Source: Rheinheimera texasensis DSM 17496
GTDB lineage: Bacteria > Pseudomonadota > Gammaproteobacteria > Enterobacterales > Alteromonadaceae
DNA: 64,000 nt
NCBI RefSeq assembly: GCF_000711985.1
Contig: NZ_JONU01000008.1
Span: 1-64,000 of the forward strand
Direction: 5' to 3'
Positions 1 to 8,016 of the stretch are shown piece by piece. A program made the translations under genes and the position numbers. Numbering within the stretch: position 1 is the stretch's first letter; the number at the start of each line of letters is the position of its first letter. The notes beneath the pieces were generated by a model that searched no databases, was not told the origin of the DNA, and saw only the letters and a program-made list of their open reading frames with translations.

Positions 1-78
1 GCTACCGTCTGCTTCGTTGGATTTACAGTTTCGCTTTCAGTAGCGCTGCTACCGTTCGCATTGTTGGATTTACAGTTT
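1..78. repeat. Imperfect 31-nt direct repeat, period 47 nt
   Basis: Positions 1-31 and 48-78 match at 27 of 31 bases and both end in the motif ATTTACAGTTT. The window starts inside the first copy, so further copies may lie to the left. The same 12-mer ATTTACAGTTTT recurs at 515-526 and inverted at 3223-3234. Function is unknown; candidates are a regulator-binding motif or the remains of duplicated gene ends. Confidence 0.6.
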
Positions 79-94
79 TGGCATTCGTAAGCGG

Positions 95-499
95 TTATAA
101 CTTTGACGCTGTAATTTCAAACACCTCCATTTTTAGGTAAGCCATAAAGTTGGTTTGCCACAGCTTAAACATCTCAATACCTACACTTAACTCAGTGCAT
201 TGGTATAAGTCCTGATAGACGTTTTGGCCGACATCAAAATCGAGGCACTTTGCCAATTCAGCAAAGTCACCTTGGCCAACAAAACAGAAATCAGTAATGT
301 ATGAAATTTGCCACTGATTGCTGGTTAATCGTCGAAGACTAATTTCTACTGGATGGTAACCACCTGTTTCAGGTGAATAGTTGCTGTCGCGAAAATTCAG
401 TACAACGGATTCATCCGTTAAACTTTTTGGGATGAAGCTTGCGAGTTGTTCTGCCAGTTTTGGATTAAGCGGCAGTTTGGTGGATGTGATTGTTTTCAT
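95..499 (-). CDS. DUF2787 family protein
   Basis: Small soluble protein of about 134 residues resembling the DUF2787 family, which is common in genomic islands of Vibrio and relatives and has no established function. The recognisable core is the stretch NFRDSNYSPETGGYHPVEI at about residues 35-53, followed by the YITDF segment. There is no signal peptide or membrane segment. Two adjacent ATG codons (502 and 499) follow an AAGGAAGG Shine-Dalgarno sequence; 499 is chosen because its spacing is better. It lies downstream, in the same direction, of the DUF6641-like and AAA ATPase genes, and could be co-transcribed with them. The family call rests on remembered family character, not a search. Confidence 0.65.
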   Translation of the reverse strand: MKTITSTKLPLNPKLAEQLASFIPKSLTDESVVLNFRDSNYSPETGGYHPVEISLRRLTSNQWQISYITDFCFVGQGDFAELAKCLDFDVGQNVYQDLYQCTELSVGIEMFKLWQTNFMAYLKMEVFEITASKL

Positions 500-619
500 C
501 ATTTCCTTCCTTATATTTACAGTTTTGCGTTTTATAAGAACGACCTTAAGAGCAGCACTTGTTCAGGCTGATGAGTTCGTTCTTAGTTGGAATAAAGAGG
601 AGTTTGCTGCTGCAGCGAT

Positions 620-1117
620 TTAGGATTTGCGAGCAGTCTTTGGCTTGGTCGATGTTTGAACAGTTTCACTATCCAAATTATTGATTTGTCCGGAGCTATC
701 ACTGCTATCAGTGCTTCGAAGAAACAGATCGAGTTCGCCTTTCTCGACTGCTTCGATAAGCAACGCAATAAGCGCAGGTAGATTACTCAAAGCACCAACA
801 TCAATCGTTGGCTTGCCACTTTCAACTTCAAATGTTTTTCCGGCAAAACGCACCTCAATATAAAAGTGGTCAGCATCGTCAAAAAACCACTGACGAACTT
901 TTCGTGGTATTTGTTTGATGTGTTTGTCACCGGTAGTTGGATCGGTAACTGTTTTCTCACGAAAAAAGCTAAAAGGCTGATTCGCTAGCTTTGCATTTAC
1001 CATTGCTAACTGTTCTTCTAGCCGTTCAATTAGCTTCATCCGTTTGGCCAAAACTGGTGATTTGACGATTTCAGGACGAGCGATAGCCTTGAGCGAACTC
1101 AATAATGTTGTGGTCAT
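620..1117 (-). CDS. DUF6641-like protein
   Basis: A 165-residue protein of unknown function. The N-terminal part (residues 20-50) is helical and charged, the middle carries TDPTTGDKHIKQIPRKVRQW, typical of the DUF6641-type proteins seen on integrative elements, and the C-terminus (after about residue 135) is a serine/threonine-rich, probably disordered tail. The ATG at 1117 follows AAGGAAAAC, a leader shared with the AAA ATPase gene upstream. The gap to that gene is only 16 nt, so the two form an operon. The domain assignment is tentative; no catalytic motif is visible. Confidence 0.5.
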   Translation of the reverse strand: MTTTLLSSLKAIARPEIVKSPVLAKRMKLIERLEEQLAMVNAKLANQPFSFFREKTVTDPTTGDKHIKQIPRKVRQWFFDDADHFYIEVRFAGKTFEVESGKPTIDVGALSNLPALIALLIEAVEKGELDLFLRSTDSSDSSGQINNLDSETVQTSTKPKTARKS

Positions 1118-1133
1118 GATGTTTTCCTTTGGC

Positions 1134-3140
1134 TTAGATAAAGCCGATTTGTGGTTTGATGGCCTTGCGTTTGTTTTCTTCGTTCAACAGTTGCAGTGCT
1201 GATGAACGATGGTCTTGTTCTGGCAGAAACTTGATCCGCCGAGCGAGAATTGCAAAATCTCCAACTGTGAGGTTTCGCAGTCTTTCGAGTTGTGATTGCT
1301 CTGCTGCATTCAGCGTTTTAACTGCTAGTAGTTGTTTATATAACTGCTGTACTTGATGCGTTTTCAGGTAATCGCAATCCAATTTGAAGTCGAACCGTCG
1401 CAACACAGCTTTATCCAGTAACGAATCAAAGTTAGTTGCAGCAAATAGCGGTTGCGTAAAACACTCCATTTGCGTCAGTAACTCGTTTACCAGTTGAATT
1501 TCATACTGGTTGTTTAAGCGCTCACGGCTACTTAACAGTGAATCGACTTCATCAAGCAGCAATATCTGTTTGTCTCGATGTGCTGTCTGGAATAGCCGAG
1601 CCACATTCTTTTCGCTTTCACCAACATACTTGTCTAAAACGTCTGAACATTTCACACGATTGATATCACGCTGACACTGTTGTGCCATGTAATGTGCAAA
1701 CGCTGTTTTGCCAGTACCTGCAGGACCGCTGAGTAAAACGCGAATAGGTTCATTTCGTTCAATCGCGTAACGGATTTGTTCAAGTTCAGCTGCAGGCTGT
1801 TTGATGTTTAACAGTGAGATATCGAAATCAAGCGCTTGCTCATAACTTGGTTTGTCCTGCCAAAGAACTGCAGCTTTCAAGCTAGACTCAACAACATCCA
1901 TAATGATTTGTTCTGCTTCTTTGCCTTTAGTGCCAATGGTTTTAGCAACATGCGCAGCGTTGGCTATCAGCGCATGTGATAAGTTGGCTGTTGGCACCAA
2001 TTGTTGAACAAACTTGTTGGATACCTTTAAACCTGCAAAAGCATCAGTAGCCAACTTTTGCACCATTTGACGTGTGGGTTGCGGAAATTCCAGTACCAAC
2101 TTAAACCTACGCAAGAAACTCTCTTCGATGCAGTGAACATGGTTAGTTATCCAAATACTTGGAACCTTGTTCTTCTCCAGTAACCGATGCAGTTGCTCTT
2201 TCGAATACTGTAAATCAGCAGATAGAAACAGTGATTCACATTCATCGATTAACAACATGGATTGATTACTGGTATCCAGCATTTGGTTGATAAATTGCAG
2301 ATAAGACAGACGTTGCTTATCAATCTTCAGTACTCGTTCGTCGTCATCTACTTGGCCATCTTTGACAGTGACTGCGCGAACTTCGAATAAATAACGAGAT
2401 AAATGGTCGGCCAACGCACGTGCAAACTCTGATTTACCTACACCAGGCGAGCCGTAAAAAAGAACATTTATTCCGGTTAGTTCAGCAAGTACTGCATTTT
2501 CCAGATAGTTGCACACAAGATTGCTGTTTATGTGCGGAAATTCATTGATCTTGTAGGCCGCAACATCACTCTGAATCAATACTGCAGATAGCAATTCCTC
2601 TTTGCTAGATATCTTGGTTTTACGTAGCTGTAACCGTAAATGTTCTGGTATCTCCAGATCTGATGGATGCATCAGGCTCTGAGCTTTTAGCAGGCCAAAA
2701 CCATATAAGGTTGTTAGCACTTGACGTGCTTGATCAACATCGATGGCCAGCTGCTCACAAAGTGAAACTTCTAATTGATCATGCAAATCATTGGCCTCCA
2801 CTGCAGACAAGATATGCCTTAGTGGTGGATGCGCATTGAGTACCAAGACAAAAGTCACTAACTCCAACGCATTGGCAGGTAGCGACAAACACTCGATCAA
2901 AAAGTTGGCATTGTGTTCAACCAACCGTGTTGATTTCACTGACTTATCCGCAATTGCTAGCTTCGCCACACATTGCTCAAAGCTAAGCTTCGGATTACGT
3001 AGTGCGTTATTACCAGATAGACGCGCCAAGCTTGAACGATGGATGCATTCTTCCAACTCTTGAAAATCATCATTCTGCAAAACGCCAATAGCATACCTGC
3101 AGGCTAAGAACTCAAAGCCTGTTCTTTGTTTTCTAATCAT
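1134..3140 (-). CDS. Tandem AAA+ ATPase
   Basis: A 668-residue protein with two complete AAA modules. The first has Walker A GSPGVGKSEFA and Walker B LLIDECESLF. The second has Walker A GPAGTGKTAFA and Walker B ILLLDEVDSLL, with a classic AAA arginine-finger-like ALRRFDFKL segment. This layout resembles Cdc48/FtsH-type remodelling ATPases. The reading frame is open upstream to 3311, but the ATG at 3140 (protein begins MIRKQRTGFEF) is preceded by AGAAGGAAAAC at ideal spacing, so that start is chosen. The gene is followed at once by the DUF6641-like and DUF2787 genes and is divergent from the Rep-helicase gene. The substrate is unknown; a role in element maintenance or in defence is possible, and neither can be shown from sequence. 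Confidence 0.8.
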   Translation of the reverse strand: MIRKQRTGFEFLACRYAIGVLQNDDFQELEECIHRSSLARLSGNNALRNPKLSFEQCVAKLAIADKSVKSTRLVEHNANFLIECLSLPANALELVTFVLVLNAHPPLRHILSAVEANDLHDQLEVSLCEQLAIDVDQARQVLTTLYGFGLLKAQSLMHPSDLEIPEHLRLQLRKTKISSKEELLSAVLIQSDVAAYKINEFPHINSNLVCNYLENAVLAELTGINVLFYGSPGVGKSEFARALADHLSRYLFEVRAVTVKDGQVDDDERVLKIDKQRLSYLQFINQMLDTSNQSMLLIDECESLFLSADLQYSKEQLHRLLEKNKVPSIWITNHVHCIEESFLRRFKLVLEFPQPTRQMVQKLATDAFAGLKVSNKFVQQLVPTANLSHALIANAAHVAKTIGTKGKEAEQIIMDVVESSLKAAVLWQDKPSYEQALDFDISLLNIKQPAAELEQIRYAIERNEPIRVLLSGPAGTGKTAFAHYMAQQCQRDINRVKCSDVLDKYVGESEKNVARLFQTAHRDKQILLLDEVDSLLSSRERLNNQYEIQLVNELLTQMECFTQPLFAATNFDSLLDKAVLRRFDFKLDCDYLKTHQVQQLYKQLLAVKTLNAAEQSQLERLRNLTVGDFAILARRIKFLPEQDHRSSALQLLNEENKRKAIKPQIGFI

Positions 3141-3333
3141 ATTGTTTTCCTTCTGCTTTGATATCAATTCATTTATATCGAAGACAGATTTATATAAAAC
3201 GTGGAGGTTTCTTAGAAATTGAAAACTGTAAATATTGTATGGAGAAGGGTGTTTTAATTTGAGCTTATTATAACATTTTAGCTGCGTATTGTAATTAGCT
3301 GTTTTTGACACACCTCGATTAGTTCAGTATCCG

Positions 3334-3379
3334 CTTATAATGTCATGTTTCTTTGTGTTTATAGAATTATGACTATAAG
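3334..3379. promoter_or_regulatory. Imperfect inverted repeat in the divergent intergenic region
   Basis: CTTATAATGTCAT (3334-3346) and ATGACTATAAG (3369-3379) are inverted copies differing by a 2-nt bulge, separated by 22 nt. A shorter perfect repeat, TTATAG / CTATAA (3359-3364 / 3373-3378), is nested on the right side. The structure lies between the AAA ATPase start (3140) and the Rep-helicase start (3420). It could be an operator for divergent promoters or part of a replication origin. Confidence 0.45.
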
Positions 3380-3419
3380 TGGCTTAGTTTAACATTTGTA
3401 TGTGGCCTAGAGGTGTCTA

Positions 3420-6104
3420 ATGCGTGATTCTATTTCCAAATTAACTTTAAATTCTGACTTTTTTAAACTATCTAGATCGTCAAAACCTGAAGGTTTTAAT
3501 TATAAATTTGATAAAATAATTTCTTCCTGCACAGATTCTAACGCTTTGAGATACACCAATGATCTGGATGAAGTATTGAATTTAATCAAGGATGATTCAA
3601 TTTGTGAATATCAAGATTCCATCCTTAATGAATTGATAGAGTCTTTTGATTCAGATTTTGTTGATGTTGACTATTTGGGATTGTATCTGAATGTCACTAG
3701 TAAAGAGATTGAATTACTAACGGACAATCGCCATGGGCTAGTTAACGTAAAAACTAAGTCGAGAAGAGAATTTATATCCGTTAAAGAGAGCAGGAATCTT
3801 TCTAACATCAATAGTTACTTAAAAAATACTGATAATAGAAGTTACTACACTCATCGTTACTCTATTATTCTTAGCGGAGATGCCTATAGAAGCATTGAGG
3901 TTTTTATTGGTGACCCGTCACACGAAAAAAACGTCGGTAGAGATCATCTATTACATAATGTGTTTATTAGCCTAATACCAACAAGGTTCACTCTATCTGA
4001 AATTTCTTTGGCCTTTTGGCATATCAAATCAGTTCTTAAGAATAATAGATTCTACACAGTAATGAAAAATGCGATGGTTAGTCGCTTTGACGTTGGTATT
4101 AATCTATTCGGATTGTCACAGCTATTTTGCTTTGCTATTACAGCAGATAAAAGGGTTAAGAATGGTGCGAGCTTTCCTGAAGAAGGCATATCACAAACTG
4201 CGTATTTAGGCATCAGAGAGAGAAGTAACACAATTCACTACGATAAAAATTTAAAAGAGTTTAGCTCTTTTCTTAAGTTTCATGGCGAAAAAGTAGATGG
4301 GCATCAAGTAGAGGATCTTCTTGAAGAGGAACCTGAATTTAGTAAATTATATTTAAAAAATCCTTCTACTACGCGATCTGAGGCTCGCCAAATTGCACAT
4401 CCTAACCCCTTCAAATTGAGTGAAATATCAAATGTAAGATGCCTGCTGGCTAGCATAAGATACATTAAACCATCTCTTCTAAAATTGGTTCCAGAATATC
4501 TACTAGAGAAAGTGATTGCAGACAAGAATATAGATAATATTAATAAGGTTGTTGAGTGGTTAAAAAATAATGTGTCAACAAAGGAATCAGATTTATATTA
4601 TAAGTTTGATGAGAACAAATTGCAGAAGTTTGCAACAAAGAAAATGGATGAATTACTTGATGTAATTACAGATCCACTAAAAATAGCCGATGATCCTTCA
4701 AATGGATACAACTATAGTGATTCTTCGGCAAAAGTCAGAGGTTTTTTATCACTTGCCGCTCGCAATCGTCTGATTGAGAATCCTGAGTCTATTACAATAG
4801 ATGATTCTAAAATAACCTTTATCGAAGGCGGTGCAGGAGCGGGTAAAACAGCTTTAATAGTTGACATCATTGAAAAAAATGGCAAGCGATATCAATCAAA
4901 AACAACTGTTTTGTCGTTTACCAATGCCAGTGTCAAAGATATTTTTGAAAGTCTTAATAGAGCACTTTCATCTAATAAAGTAACTGTTGAAACAATGTCT
5001 AGATGGTGCAAGCTATTTCTAGAAAACAATGGTTATATCATTAATAAGTTAATTGATAATCAACGGTCTCATGCCATCATGCAAAAATTTCTTGATGAAA
5101 TTATGCCGCAAGGCGAAAGCGAAGAGGCAATCACTGGTGAAGACGTATTTAAAGTTTTTTCTTATTATCGTAATCGGATTAATCCTGATCTAGAAGTTAG
5201 TATTAAAAAGGTCAATGAGAATCTTCTTAAACACAGAAAAGTCATTCAAAAAGTTATTAATCGATACGCTCGGTTTAAGAAGATATCTAAGCAAGAAGAT
5301 TTTGATGGTGTTATTGAGCAGGTCGCTTTGCTTCTAGAGAATAAAAAAGTGGCAAAAAAATTCATTGGAAAAATGGAATATCTTTTCGTTGACGAAATTC
5401 AGGATTTCAACGCCACTCAATGGGATATTCTTAAAAAACTTAAAAAGTATGGTGTCAAAATCGTTGTTGTTGGTGATCGCGCTCAATCAATTTATCAATG
5501 GCGTGGTGCAATTCCTGCGGAGTTAAATGATCAAGAGCTTAAAGTTTATAAACTGCTGATCAACTATCGTTCAACACAGCCGATTGTAGATGTTACTAAC
5601 TACGTCAGAACTCGAATCTGCAAAACCTTGGAACCAGTTATAAGTCGTGGATCGGATGGTGGAGTAAAGAACGGCACTAAGCCGCGTGTACATATTTCAG
5701 ATGATATCGCTGAGGCTGCGGCTTGGGTTAAGAGGGATATTGATTTCAGAGGTTTCAAAAAACACGAATGTTTTATCCTATGCCGCTTTAGAAAGCAGAT
5801 GCAGCATTTTGAAAAGATCTTTGGTAAAGAAAATGTTGGTTTGGTTTCAGAGCCTGTTAAGACGTTCCATAGCGCTAAAGGTCTTCAATCAAAGCATGTT
5901 TATGTTATTGATCCACGGTTTAGTTGGATGGGCTTTACTAATGCTCAAGATGAGTTGTGTAACCTTTACGTAGCACTTAGCCGACCAATGGATACACTTA
6001 CAATTGTTAAAGCCAACAAAACTGTGTTCCGTAAATCTAAACCAGATCAAAAAAAGTTAAACATACTTGATAAATTGGATGAAACGTTAGTGGAGTTTGT
6101 TTAG
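3420..6104 (+). CDS. Putative Rep_trans-type replication initiator fused to a UvrD/PcrA-like SF1 helicase
   Basis: An 894-residue protein. The C-terminal half is a superfamily 1 helicase: Walker A EGGAGAGKTA near residue 470, Walker B FVDEIQDF near 656, motif III VVGDRAQSIYQWRG, motif IV NYRST, motif V FHSAKGLQ and motif VI NLYVALSR near 848. The N-terminal ~450 residues are not helicase. They carry RFDVGINL near 221, TAYLGIRERSNTIHYDKNLK ending near 280, and TRSEAR near 318. These match the spacing and character of the RxDxxxDF, YxGxRxS...R.YDK and R.E motifs of the Rep_trans (pT181 RepC-like) rolling-circle initiator family. If right, nicking and unwinding activities sit on one chain. The catalytic tyrosine was not located. 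The gene is AT-rich and divergent from the AAA ATPase. The helicase call is secure; the initiator domain is an inference. A defence nuclease-helicase is the main alternative. Confidence 0.7.
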   Translation: MRDSISKLTLNSDFFKLSRSSKPEGFNYKFDKIISSCTDSNALRYTNDLDEVLNLIKDDSICEYQDSILNELIESFDSDFVDVDYLGLYLNVTSKEIELLTDNRHGLVNVKTKSRREFISVKESRNLSNINSYLKNTDNRSYYTHRYSIILSGDAYRSIEVFIGDPSHEKNVGRDHLLHNVFISLIPTRFTLSEISLAFWHIKSVLKNNRFYTVMKNAMVSRFDVGINLFGLSQLFCFAITADKRVKNGASFPEEGISQTAYLGIRERSNTIHYDKNLKEFSSFLKFHGEKVDGHQVEDLLEEEPEFSKLYLKNPSTTRSEARQIAHPNPFKLSEISNVRCLLASIRYIKPSLLKLVPEYLLEKVIADKNIDNINKVVEWLKNNVSTKESDLYYKFDENKLQKFATKKMDELLDVITDPLKIADDPSNGYNYSDSSAKVRGFLSLAARNRLIENPESITIDDSKITFIEGGAGAGKTALIVDIIEKNGKRYQSKTTVLSFTNASVKDIFESLNRALSSNKVTVETMSRWCKLFLENNGYIINKLIDNQRSHAIMQKFLDEIMPQGESEEAITGEDVFKVFSYYRNRINPDLEVSIKKVNENLLKHRKVIQKVINRYARFKKISKQEDFDGVIEQVALLLENKKVAKKFIGKMEYLFVDEIQDFNATQWDILKKLKKYGVKIVVVGDRAQSIYQWRGAIPAELNDQELKVYKLLINYRSTQPIVDVTNYVRTRICKTLEPVISRGSDGGVKNGTKPRVHISDDIAEAAAWVKRDIDFRGFKKHECFILCRFRKQMQHFEKIFGKENVGLVSEPVKTFHSAKGLQSKHVYVIDPRFSWMGFTNAQDELCNLYVALSRPMDTLTIVKANKTVFRKSKPDQKKLNILDKLDETLVEFV

Positions 6105-6111
6105 GTTAAAG

Positions 6112-6155
6112 ATGCGCGAGCATTTGCTCGCGCATTCAGTCTGCGTTAGCAGACT
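6112..6155. repeat. Two adjacent perfect hairpins downstream of the Rep-helicase gene
   Basis: Hairpin 1 is ATGCGCGAGCA (6112-6122), TT, TGCTCGCGCAT (6125-6135): 11-bp perfect arms with a 2-nt loop. Hairpin 2 is AGTCTGC (6138-6144), GTTA, GCAGACT (6149-6155). They begin 7 nt after the stop codon. No run of T follows either stem, so they are not a canonical intrinsic terminator. They may still terminate transcription, or act as a nicking or single-strand origin for the initiator encoded just upstream. Confidence 0.6.
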
Positions 6156-6208
6156 AAACCAAGAAGTGTTCCTATGACCCAAACCTCAAAAGCCAGACAA
6201 TAATAGCC

Positions 6209-6403
6209 TTAAAATTGAGAAATAAAGTTATTAGGACGAACTAAGAGTGATGGTTGTTTGTCGTTACGGTCGGCTAGGAAATCTTTAACTGTGCAGTTTA
6301 GTACAGTAGCTATCTTATTCAGTGCTCCAAAATCATGGATTCGTTTTACCGCCTTGGATATATGCTCATATAAGCTAGACAGAACTATTTCGCTATTGGT
6401 ATT
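6209..6403 (-). pseudogene. Remnant of an XRE-type helix-turn-helix regulator
   Basis: The minus strand is open for 64 codons without a start codon. It reads through a segment containing LYEHISKAVKRIHDFGALNK followed by IATVLNCTVKDFL and a short tail ending NFISQF-stop. The second half (LNKIATVLNCTVKDFL) is typical of the last helices of Cro/C1-type domains. An in-frame stop at 6404-6406 removes the N-terminal half, and no usable ATG follows it. I read this as a 5'-truncated or decayed regulator gene. The assignment is based on the short C-terminal pattern only. Confidence 0.35.
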
Positions 6404-6436
6404 TTACCTGATAAATAGACAAGGAAAGGTCATCAT

Positions 6437-6958
6437 GTGAATCAGTTCGAGCAACTTTGCAAACTAGCCTCACAGGAGAATTGGTGCTGGAAACTCTCAT
6501 GCAGTACTTGCGGCCATATGCATTTCCGGTATGCGTTTTTGGAGATGGCTAAAGGTTCATCACCAGCTGATCCTGACTGGCAAGTTCATGCCAAAAATAC
6601 TGACTTTAGTGCACTTGGTAAATTTCCATACCGTCTTAGCAAGGAACAAAAGCAGGCTATCTTAAAAGATTGTCTTGATGCTGACTTATTGGCGATTGCG
6701 AAGAACTGTCGATTTCCTGACTGGCTTGGTTATCTCGGTTTAATCCTAACTTATACGAGTGGTTCAGGTTCAGATAACCAGCAACTCTCAATTAAGTGGT
6801 CTGCACAGCTGGTAAAAGTGGTGATTACTGGTACGCCGATTTATCAAAAGCTTTGTAGCATAGCTAATGGTGTCGACGAGCTTGTTATTGCTGATTTAGA
6901 AGCAGTTGAACAGAATATCGAGTACACATTTCGTTCTAAATCTACGCGAGATGTTTAA
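6437..6958 (+). CDS. Hypothetical protein with N-terminal Cys/His motif
   Basis: A 173-residue soluble protein that I cannot assign to a named family. Near the N-terminus it has WCWKLSCSTCGHMHFRYAF (about residues 16-34), a Cys-x2-Cys-Gly-His-x-His arrangement that could bind a metal. The rest looks globular with no membrane segment or known motif. The start is GTG at 6437, preceded by AAGGAAAGG eight bases upstream; an overlapping ATG at 6435 is out of frame. The purine-rich leader resembles those of several other island genes. The gene stands alone between the Rep-helicase and the next unknown gene. Confidence 0.6.
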   Translation: MNQFEQLCKLASQENWCWKLSCSTCGHMHFRYAFLEMAKGSSPADPDWQVHAKNTDFSALGKFPYRLSKEQKQAILKDCLDADLLAIAKNCRFPDWLGYLGLILTYTSGSGSDNQQLSIKWSAQLVKVVITGTPIYQKLCSIANGVDELVIADLEAVEQNIEYTFRSKSTRDV

Positions 6959-7185
6959 ACATGGCCTTATTTAGTGGTAATCACATGGAATTTCGGCGCT
7001 CTATCGGTCAAATGTTGCGAGATTTTTGCAGTAGCGGAAGAAGAAACTCTACCACCGATGTGTAGTAATCGCGTTCTGGTGATTAATTTAGTTCAGATGT
7101 AAATATCAATAAAAATAATGTCAGTGAACATCTAATTTGTAAGAGATTCATTGCTACCACAGATTAACATGCTAAAGAGAAAGAT

Positions 7186-7860
7186 ATGTCATATCGTTCA
7201 AGAATAACTTTTCAAGGAAAAGAAGGTCTTCCTGCATGGGCAATTACACATTATCTCCAGCAGACCGAGTTCAACTACCAAAAGTTTGTGCTGGTCGAAC
7301 GTATTTGTGCGCTTATTTCAGATGGTCTCGATCCAAACAGTCTTGTTGTGGCTACATCGTCCGCTGATGTATTTCCAAAGAAGGCTATTGAGTATTCAGA
7401 CTTTGATAAATTTGAAATATTTGTGGAAAAAGAAGACTCAGCTAAAAAGTTTTGGCAGGCCATCAGTCGCCATCACCGACCTGTTGTTTTTTATCGCGAT
7501 GGCGACCAGTATGTCCTTGTAAATGAGTTAAACGATGAAAACTCTTTGATAATTAAAAATGTCGCAGTTAATTCTCCTGTTAGCATTTCTCTTGAAGGCG
7601 CGGTTGGTGCAATAAGTGATATTTATTATGCGAGTGATCGCGAACATCGGAATATAACTCAATGGCAAAACGAACAAATTGGTCAAACTGCAAGAAATGT
7701 TGAGGATATAGTACGTGCTAGCTCAACAGCCAACAATTTGAATGTTCCAGAAGGCGTCAGAGCCTATGCAAACGCTATTCTGGAACAGGCGCTTAGGAGA
7801 CAAGAAAAACTAAATGAAGAAATTGGGATGACAAATGCTCGTATTGATACCCAAGTCTAG
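7186..7860 (+). CDS. Hypothetical protein
   Basis: A 224-residue protein of unknown function. Residues 1-110 look like an alpha/beta globular domain. The C-terminal part (about 165-224) is helical and rich in Gln, Glu and Arg, suggesting a coiled coil. There is no signal peptide, membrane segment or recognisable catalytic motif. The ATG at 7186 is preceded by AGAGAAAG at reasonable spacing. The 227-nt region upstream holds no supportable gene. It may belong with the neighbouring unknown genes at 6437 and 8017, but the strands differ and no operon can be shown. Confidence 0.55.
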   Translation: MSYRSRITFQGKEGLPAWAITHYLQQTEFNYQKFVLVERICALISDGLDPNSLVVATSSADVFPKKAIEYSDFDKFEIFVEKEDSAKKFWQAISRHHRPVVFYRDGDQYVLVNELNDENSLIIKNVAVNSPVSISLEGAVGAISDIYYASDREHRNITQWQNEQIGQTARNVEDIVRASSTANNLNVPEGVRAYANAILEQALRRQEKLNEEIGMTNARIDTQV

Positions 7861-8016
7861 AGATAAACATAGCACTATCAATGCTGTTGTTAAATCCAGT
7901 TGCCAACTTTTCAAAGTTATCGAAAAATTCAAGGACAAACAATGACGTTTCGGTTAAGCAACGCAAGCTTGAACTCATATACGGATGGCACCTTTTAAGA
8001 TTTAACTTCCAATCTT

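Noticed and set aside
1-79. CRISPR array from the repeated 31-nt sequence
   Set aside because: Only two imperfect copies with a 16-nt gap, no cas genes, and no array structure in the window.
3223-3240. LexA box suggested by CTGTAAATATTGTA
   Set aside because: The second half-site ACAG is missing at the right distance.
6258-6440. 60-codon plus-strand open frame
   Set aside because: No ribosome-binding site, no family resemblance, and it lies antisense to the XRE-like remnant.
6961-7065. 34-codon open frame after the 6437 gene
   Set aside because: Lacks a Shine-Dalgarno sequence and any recognisable pattern; too short to support alone.
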